Source: Porphyromonadaceae bacterium UBA7141 (GTDB taxonomy: Bacteria; Bacteroidota; Bacteroidia; Bacteroidales; Muribaculaceae). From it: 9,807 nucleotides of DNA. The position numbers and the translations under genes were made by a program. The notes under the pieces were generated by a model. It was given only the letters and a program-made list of their open reading frames with translations. It did not search any database and was not told the origin of the DNA. This document shows positions 6,456 to 9,807 of the stretch, one piece after another; position 1 is the first letter of the stretch, and every line of letters starts with the position of its first letter. Location: NCBI GenBank assembly GCA_002491945.1, contig DKWX01000010.1:1-9807 (forward strand), written 5' to 3'.

Positions 6456-8258
6456 TCAGCGTAACACCACTTTGCGGCTGACGCCAGCCCCTGTCACGAT
6501 GTAGATACCTGCAGGAAGCCGCACGCCGGTAGACGGGGCCACATCGGCAACGCGAGCGCCGGTGAGGTCGAACACTGTGGCCCGACTGCCGGAAGTATTG
6601 TAGATGAAGTCAGCTTCCACACGTATTGCATCATCGGCAAGAGCGGTGTTGACTCCGGAATTATCAGTCACAACGCTGAATTCCACCACTCCGTCTTCCT
6701 CACGAATACCCCTGAGTCCCAATCCTATCGGCACACCGCTCCAGGCACGTAGCGCGGGAATAGATGTGCGGGTAAATTCCATCACGTTGGATGTGCCGGG
6801 GAACAGGTCGCCTGCACGGGACTGCTCTTTGGTGTCGCAATCGGCCTCTATAAGGTCAACGTATTGATGCGAGGCACGATTGTTGATGATATTATTGTCC
6901 CATACATTCTGCACATAATCTACGTGCCACACCATAAGGCCATGCCCCGGAAGGTATGCGTCGCAACATTCCTGCTGTCGGTTCTCCAAGAGATAAAACT
7001 CTGTATCCTTGTCGGTGCCTATGATATAAGCTTTGTTGGATTTGTGGATTGGCTCAAGTCTATAGTCGCCGGCCTCGGTGAGAGATTCTGGCTCGAGCCA
7101 GTCGAGGCAGTAACGCTCAAACGACGAGTAGTGGGGCGGAGTGCGCCCCTGGTTGTTGTAGGGACCCATATCGAGTGTGCTGAAGGCTCCGGGGGTGAAT
7201 GCCATGGAGCTGCCGGTAGCATATAGGTCGGGAAGCCCCATCACATGACTGAATTCATGCACGAATGTGCCTATGCCGTCGGCACGCGAGTATTGGTGGT
7301 CGACCTCGTTGGTACACGCATAACGATTGAGCAATTTGCCGTCGAAGAAGTAGTCGGTGCCCAACTGATAGTCGAGTATGTTGGCCGAATGAGGCCATAC
7401 CGTATTCGGCATGCCGGAATCAGCTTCGCCATATCCGGCGTAGATTACGAATACATTGTCTATCTGTCCGTCATTATTGATGTCGTAGATTGAAAAGTCG
7501 ACTGTATCGTCGAGCGCCTGACAGGCTTCAATCACCATCTCTTCGGGATGCATATCGTTATTATGGAAGTCATTGCCTCCATAATACACCATTCTTTCGG
7601 CCAGCTTTATGGGTCCGTAGACATCGAATTGCGGCGAGAATATGCCGTTGGAGTTTTCTATAAAGAAGTCGCGGGCGGATCCTGTGGCCCCGAGGTCGGA
7701 GAATCCGCTTTCATTGAGCATACGGCTGAAATACCCCTGGGGGTCGTCCATTGAGAAAGCCATGTCCTGAAACTCTACCAGCACCACCAGACTACGCGAA
7801 CTCCCTTTGGTCGGGAATGCGGCTCCGCTGAAAAGATAGCGCGGATTCTCTCCGCCGGCCCGTGTGGAACAGCTTCGCATGAGTTCGGCCTGCTCGAATG
7901 CCGAGGCAATCTTTTTTTGGTCGAGCGCGGCCACAAAGGCCGCCTCGGCAGAAGTGCGTGTCGAGGCTGTGGCCGAAGGACGCATAGCGGACGCTATCGG
8001 CATCCCATTGGCATCGGCCTCGGCATAGGCTATGTATCCCTCGGAATCCCGCATAAGCAGATACCCGTCAGTGGTGAGAATGCGGTGGCCGCGCTCATCG
8101 CCTCGGAGCAGAATCTCTACCACTGTGCCGTCGGGCTGAGTAGACTTGATTATTCCGGGATATGCCGGCACTCCCTGCACGGCCATCGGCGCCAGAATCC
8201 CTACAGCTGCGATACCTGCAGCCGCCATCCGGCGTAGTCTGGTAAATCTATCAGTCAT
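6456..8258 (-). CDS. Secreted M6-family zinc metalloprotease with C-terminal sorting-type tail
   Basis: A 600-aa secreted peptidase of the immune inhibitor A-like M6 family. The start MTDRFTRLRRMAAAGIAAVGILAPMA is a signal peptide (basic n-region, Ala-rich core, cleavage near VQG-VPA), followed by a propeptide-like region. The catalytic domain has HEFSHVMGLPD (about 334-344), which fits HExxHxxGxxD, with two His and Glu as zinc and catalytic residues. Upstream is a calcium-loop-like DINNDGQID (about 259-267). LPGHGLMVWHVD further on is typical of M6 enzymes. The tail (ATVFDLTGARVADV ... LPAGIYIVTGAGVSRKVVLR) resembles the LRR protein's tail and suggests type IX-like export. I chose ATG 8258; an in-frame TTG at 8294 would put 12 polar residues ahead of the signal peptide. 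The gene lies downstream of the sigma factor in the same direction. Natural substrate unknown. Confidence 0.9.
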   Translation of the reverse strand: MTDRFTRLRRMAAAGIAAVGILAPMAVQGVPAYPGIIKSTQPDGTVVEILLRGDERGHRILTTDGYLLMRDSEGYIAYAEADANGMPIASAMRPSATASTRTSAEAAFVAALDQKKIASAFEQAELMRSCSTRAGGENPRYLFSGAAFPTKGSSRSLVVLVEFQDMAFSMDDPQGYFSRMLNESGFSDLGATGSARDFFIENSNGIFSPQFDVYGPIKLAERMVYYGGNDFHNNDMHPEEMVIEACQALDDTVDFSIYDINNDGQIDNVFVIYAGYGEADSGMPNTVWPHSANILDYQLGTDYFFDGKLLNRYACTNEVDHQYSRADGIGTFVHEFSHVMGLPDLYATGSSMAFTPGAFSTLDMGPYNNQGRTPPHYSSFERYCLDWLEPESLTEAGDYRLEPIHKSNKAYIIGTDKDTEFYLLENRQQECCDAYLPGHGLMVWHVDYVQNVWDNNIINNRASHQYVDLIEADCDTKEQSRAGDLFPGTSNVMEFTRTSIPALRAWSGVPIGLGLRGIREEDGVVEFSVVTDNSGVNTALADDAIRVEADFIYNTSGSRATVFDLTGARVADVAPSTGVRLPAGIYIVTGAGVSRKVVLR

Positions 8259-8505
8259 ATGGTAAAATATTATGGACTTGTATGTGTCGTCCAATTGGAA
8301 ATGTAGTAACTGCTTGAATTTGACTCATTTCACCCGAAGAGGTATTTTTCGGGCGAATTCCACAAGTTGAGAATATCGCTCGGCTTACTATACAGCTCAA
8401 AGACTGAATTAATGTAGCTGAGTCATCGAGTTGTACGCCGCAACGCATCTGTACTGCGGATGAAGCGTCCATGCAGTCATGAGCCCCCCGCCTGCAATTA
8501 ATCAT
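8251..8505 (-). CDS. Doubtful 84-aa ORF between the sigma factor and protease genes
   Basis: From ATG 8505 this frame begins MINCRRGAHDCMDASSAV and runs 84 codons. It starts 10 bases after the sigma factor stop and overlaps the protease start by 8 bases (ATGACTGA), an arrangement that would allow translational coupling. Against it: no ribosome binding site, codon choice unlike the neighbours (scattered CGA, TTA and ATA), five cysteines with no pattern, no signal peptide or membrane segment, and no resemblance I recognise, including to anti-sigma factors. It may simply be a leader or spacer with a chance reading frame. Confidence 0.2.
   Translation of the reverse strand: MINCRRGAHDCMDASSAVQMRCGVQLDDSATLIQSLSCIVSRAIFSTCGIRPKNTSSGEMSQIQAVTTFPIGRHIQVHNILPYD
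8329..8357. promoter_or_regulatory. Hairpin in the sigma factor-protease spacer
   Basis: TTCACCCGAA (8329-8338) and TTCGGGCGAA (8348-8357) form a 10-bp stem with one mismatch and a 9-base loop. On the - strand mRNA the odd pair becomes a G-U wobble, so the stem stays intact. It lies 159 bases after the sigma factor stop and 71 bases before the protease start. No T-run follows on the - strand, so a 5' leader structure or RNA-processing site fits better than a terminator. Confidence 0.3.
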
Positions 8506-8515
8506 GAAGTGCAGG

Positions 8516-9082
8516 TCAGTTCTCAAGCGAGGATATGCTCTCGGTTATCTTTCTCACGGCATGATGATATGATGCCTTAAGGGCGCCTACGCTTGTGCCG
8601 AGGATATCCGAGATCTCTTCGTATTTCATCTCGTCTAAGTAGCGCATGTTGAATACTACCCGCTGCTTCTCCGGAAGACGCGCTATGGCCTTGAGAAGTT
8701 CGGCATGAAGATCATCACCATCGAAGTATTCATCGGCTTCCAGATTGTTTATCAGGAAGGACGCCTCCTCGTCGTCGGTCGGCAACCCTTGACGGCTCTT
8801 TTCCCGGTTGATGAAATTAATCGATTCATTGACTGCGATTTTGTACAGCCATGTCGACAGGCGGGCTTCGCCACGGAAGTTATGGATATTGCTCCATGCT
8901 TTCAAAAACACGTTTTGAAGCAGGTCGCTGGCATCATCGTGGCTGAACACCATCTTTCGTATCTGCCAGTAAAGAGGCTCGGAAAAGGCGCGCATCAGCA
9001 ATTCGAAAGCCTCGTGGGCCGTCGATTCTCGCTGAAGATCAGCTATCAGTTGCTTTTCATCTATCGGAGCAGTATATGCCAT
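8516..9082 (-). CDS. ECF-type RNA polymerase sigma factor
   Basis: A 188-aa sigma-70 family protein with only regions 2 and 4, the ECF layout. Region 2 (about 25-95) contains DDASDLLQNVFLKAW and FRGEARLSTWLYKIAVNESIN, the helices that bind core polymerase and melt the -10. After an acidic linker (EEASFLINNLEADEYFDGDD), region 4 (about 127-180) has LPEKQRVVFNMRYLDEMKYEEISDILG and the helix-turn-helix GTSVGALKASYHHAVRKI that reads the -35. ATG 9082 is the first methionine fitting the family; TTG 9088 would add two residues. No recognisable anti-sigma gene follows. Downstream on the same strand is the M6 protease, which may belong to its regulon or transcript; this is inference. No clear promoter was found, only TATCTTAG-like AT-rich sequence upstream. 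Confidence 0.93.
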   Translation of the reverse strand: MAYTAPIDEKQLIADLQRESTAHEAFELLMRAFSEPLYWQIRKMVFSHDDASDLLQNVFLKAWSNIHNFRGEARLSTWLYKIAVNESINFINREKSRQGLPTDDEEASFLINNLEADEYFDGDDLHAELLKAIARLPEKQRVVFNMRYLDEMKYEEISDILGTSVGALKASYHHAVRKITESISSLEN

Positions 9083-9226
9083 TATCAATCATCTGATTTT
9101 ATACTCTCAACTTTGGGCCGACAGGCTTCTCTATGATACCTGCCTTGGGGAATCAGCCACTAAGATACTAAAAAAATCCGATATTCACGGTTTTTGAATC
9201 CTTTCAACCTTTTTTTTTAATTTAAT

Positions 9227-9258
9227 TTTGTCTTTTGACCATACCGCAGTTATATTTA
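9227..9258 (+). promoter_or_regulatory. Candidate + strand promoter
   Basis: TTTG (9227-9230) is followed after 20 bases by TATATTTA (9251-9258), one mismatch from TAnnTTTG. The spacing suits Bacteroidetes sigma-ABfr promoters. Transcription would start near 9265 and run toward the hairpin at 9361. The motifs are short and the region is AT-rich, so this could be chance. Confidence 0.3.
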
Positions 9259-9264
9259 TGACCA

Positions 9265-9402
9265 CGTTCACCAATATTTCTTAACACCGGAGAAGGTGCG
9301 GGGGGGGAAAGGCACATAGTCGACCGGCTGTCACTCCGCTTCGGGAGTACTTATTAACGCGACTGCGGCCGCTTTCGCAAGTGGCCGCAGTCAAGTGTTT
9401 TT
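9265..9402 (+). ncRNA. Candidate short structured RNA or attenuator leader
   Basis: Bounded by the promoter-like pair at 9227-9258 and the terminator-like hairpin, this stretch of about 138 nt has no ORF longer than a few codons. It can form three stems: CACC/GGTG near 9286-9299, ACTCC/GGAGT (9333-9348) and the terminal hairpin. It does not resemble an RNA family I know. It may be an independent small RNA or a regulated leader for the ORF at 9433. Confidence 0.25.
9361..9402 (+). terminator. Rho-independent terminator-like hairpin with T-run
   Basis: The arms 9361-9374 and 9379-9392 pair over 14 bp (one G-U wobble) around a TCGC loop. AAGTG and then five T (9398-9402) follow. The T-run lies only on the + strand side, so it should end a rightward transcript. 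No ORF of note precedes it, and a small ORF starts at 9433. It is therefore either the end of a short RNA or an attenuator. The left arm contains GCGGCCGC (9365-9372), the NotI recognition sequence. Confidence 0.6.
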
Positions 9403-9432
9403 CATAATATCTTTTCAAACTAACCTAACATC

Positions 9433-9653
9433 ATGAAACGAATTATCATTCTTTCGTTGTTATAACATCGGGAGGTCTGCTTTGGTTCGTATCTGCAGAT
9501 AAAAAAATCGTTTTAACTTTTTCAATGGCAGGATTCATTATGATATCGGCGGATATCGAGTCTTTCGAATCGTTCAGAAGCACCCGGAGCAGTACAGACA
9601 TCGACCCATGCCGACAGCCTCAGGCATCCGCCGGATGCCGAATCACGAGATAA
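9433..9653 (+). pseudogene. Frameshifted small membrane-protein ORF
   Basis: ATG 9433 reads MKRIIILSLL and stops at once (TAA 9463-9465). One base off, the next frame continues ITSGGLLWFVSADKK, IVLTFSMAGFIMISADIESF, and ends at TAA 9651-9653. Adding one base near 9460 joins them into a 73-aa protein with two hydrophobic segments (about 4-21 and 27-40) and a polar Cys-containing tail. The start sits in an AAACTAACCTAACATC context, common before Bacteroidetes genes. I do not recognise a family. It may be a dead gene, carry a base-calling error, or be chance. Confidence 0.35.
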
Positions 9654-9672
9654 GTAAATGGTTGAATTTAAT

Positions 9673-9697
9673 TAAGTGTTCAAATTTAATTTATACA
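9673..9697 (+). repeat. 25-nt direct repeat, copy 2
   Basis: Matches 6267-6291 at 24 of 25 positions in the same orientation. Upstream, TTGAATTTAATT (9662-9673) partly echoes the repeat core. It is followed by ATATGCGG rather than the TTTGTTTAA of copy 1, so the inverted-repeat extension is not shared. The two copies are about 3.4 kb apart and bracket the terminator, protease, sigma factor and short-RNA region. Confidence 0.55.
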
Positions 9698-9726
9698 ATA
9701 TGCGGACTTGTTTTTAGTCGATTCCG

Positions 9727-9807
9727 ATGCAGAGTGAAGGGGAATATCAACATATCCGGCTGAACGACAAGCCGGAAGCGGCAAAAAAGAAGCCGCAGAT
9801 TGTATAA
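9727..9807 (+). CDS. Doubtful 26-aa ORF at the window end
   Basis: ATG 9727 opens a short hydrophilic, Lys-rich frame (MQSEGEYQHIRLNDKPEAAK, then KKPQIV) that stops at the last base of the window. An in-frame TAG at 9715-9717 limits it upstream. There is no ribosome binding site; the nearest promoter-like sequence is TATACAATAT at 9693-9702 within repeat copy 2. No family recognised. Short enough to be chance. Confidence 0.15.
   Translation: MQSEGEYQHIRLNDKPEAAKKKPQIV

Larger units (their letters stand above)
9083..9432. other. Intergenic region upstream of the sigma factor gene
   Basis: About 350 bases without a recognisable protein gene. The first part is the leader of the sigma factor gene on the - strand. 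Then come a run of nine T (9210-9218) and AT-rich sequence, a promoter-like pair facing right (9227-9258), a run of eight G (9300-9307), a small stem ACTCC/GGAGT (9333-9348) and a strong hairpin with T-run (9361-9402). The rightward half looks like a short non-coding transcript or a structured leader. Confidence 0.5.

Noticed and set aside
6864..8237. Several + strand frames of 68-120 codons opposite the M6 protease gene
   Set aside because: They are shadows of the protease codons. They have no ribosome binding sites and no recognisable protein features.
9300..9307. Run of eight G as a phase-variation tract
   Set aside because: No reading frame spans it and it does not sit between promoter boxes, so slippage would have no evident effect.

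Overview
This window looks like chromosomal DNA from a member of the Bacteroidales, possibly Muribaculaceae; the family is an inference. Three things point there. A grpE-dnaJ pair sits apart from dnaK. Two predicted secreted proteins end in the short C-terminal sorting-type tail common in this order. Promoter-like motifs fit the Bacteroidetes form (TTTG near -33, TAnnTTTG near -7). There is no tRNA, rRNA, CRISPR array, transposase or integrase.

Left part (1-1959): a broken type II restriction-modification locus on the + strand. It holds a C5-cytosine DNA methyltransferase with all main motifs but no usable start and two frameshifts. Seven bases later comes a remnant of a NotI-family restriction endonuclease with an intact-looking Cys4 region, one frameshift and a missing C-terminal half. 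A strong hairpin at 2039-2075 separates it from the next gene.

Middle (2123-3793, - strand): a secreted 556-aa BspA-like leucine-rich-repeat protein made of two similar modules plus a sorting-type tail. A gene-poor, AT-rich stretch of about 650 bases follows, with structured DNA just before grpE.

Core (4443-6247, + strand): grpE and dnaJ, 17 bases apart, encode the nucleotide exchange factor and J-domain co-chaperone of DnaK. A perfect 17-bp inverted repeat (6353-6393) lies between dnaJ and the convergent gene and probably terminates transcription from both sides.

Right part (6456-9082, - strand): an ECF-type sigma factor gene lies upstream of a secreted M6-family metalloprotease gene in the same direction, with only a doubtful small ORF between them. 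The last 720 bases (9083-9807) hold no firm gene. They carry a promoter-like pair, a terminator-like hairpin with a T-run, a frameshifted small membrane-protein ORF, a short ORF ending at the last base, and the second copy of a 25-nt repeat first seen just after dnaJ.

I found no convincing novel system. The items most worth checking are the decayed NotI-type locus, the possible structured RNA near 9260-9402, and the 25-nt repeat pair around the protease/sigma block.
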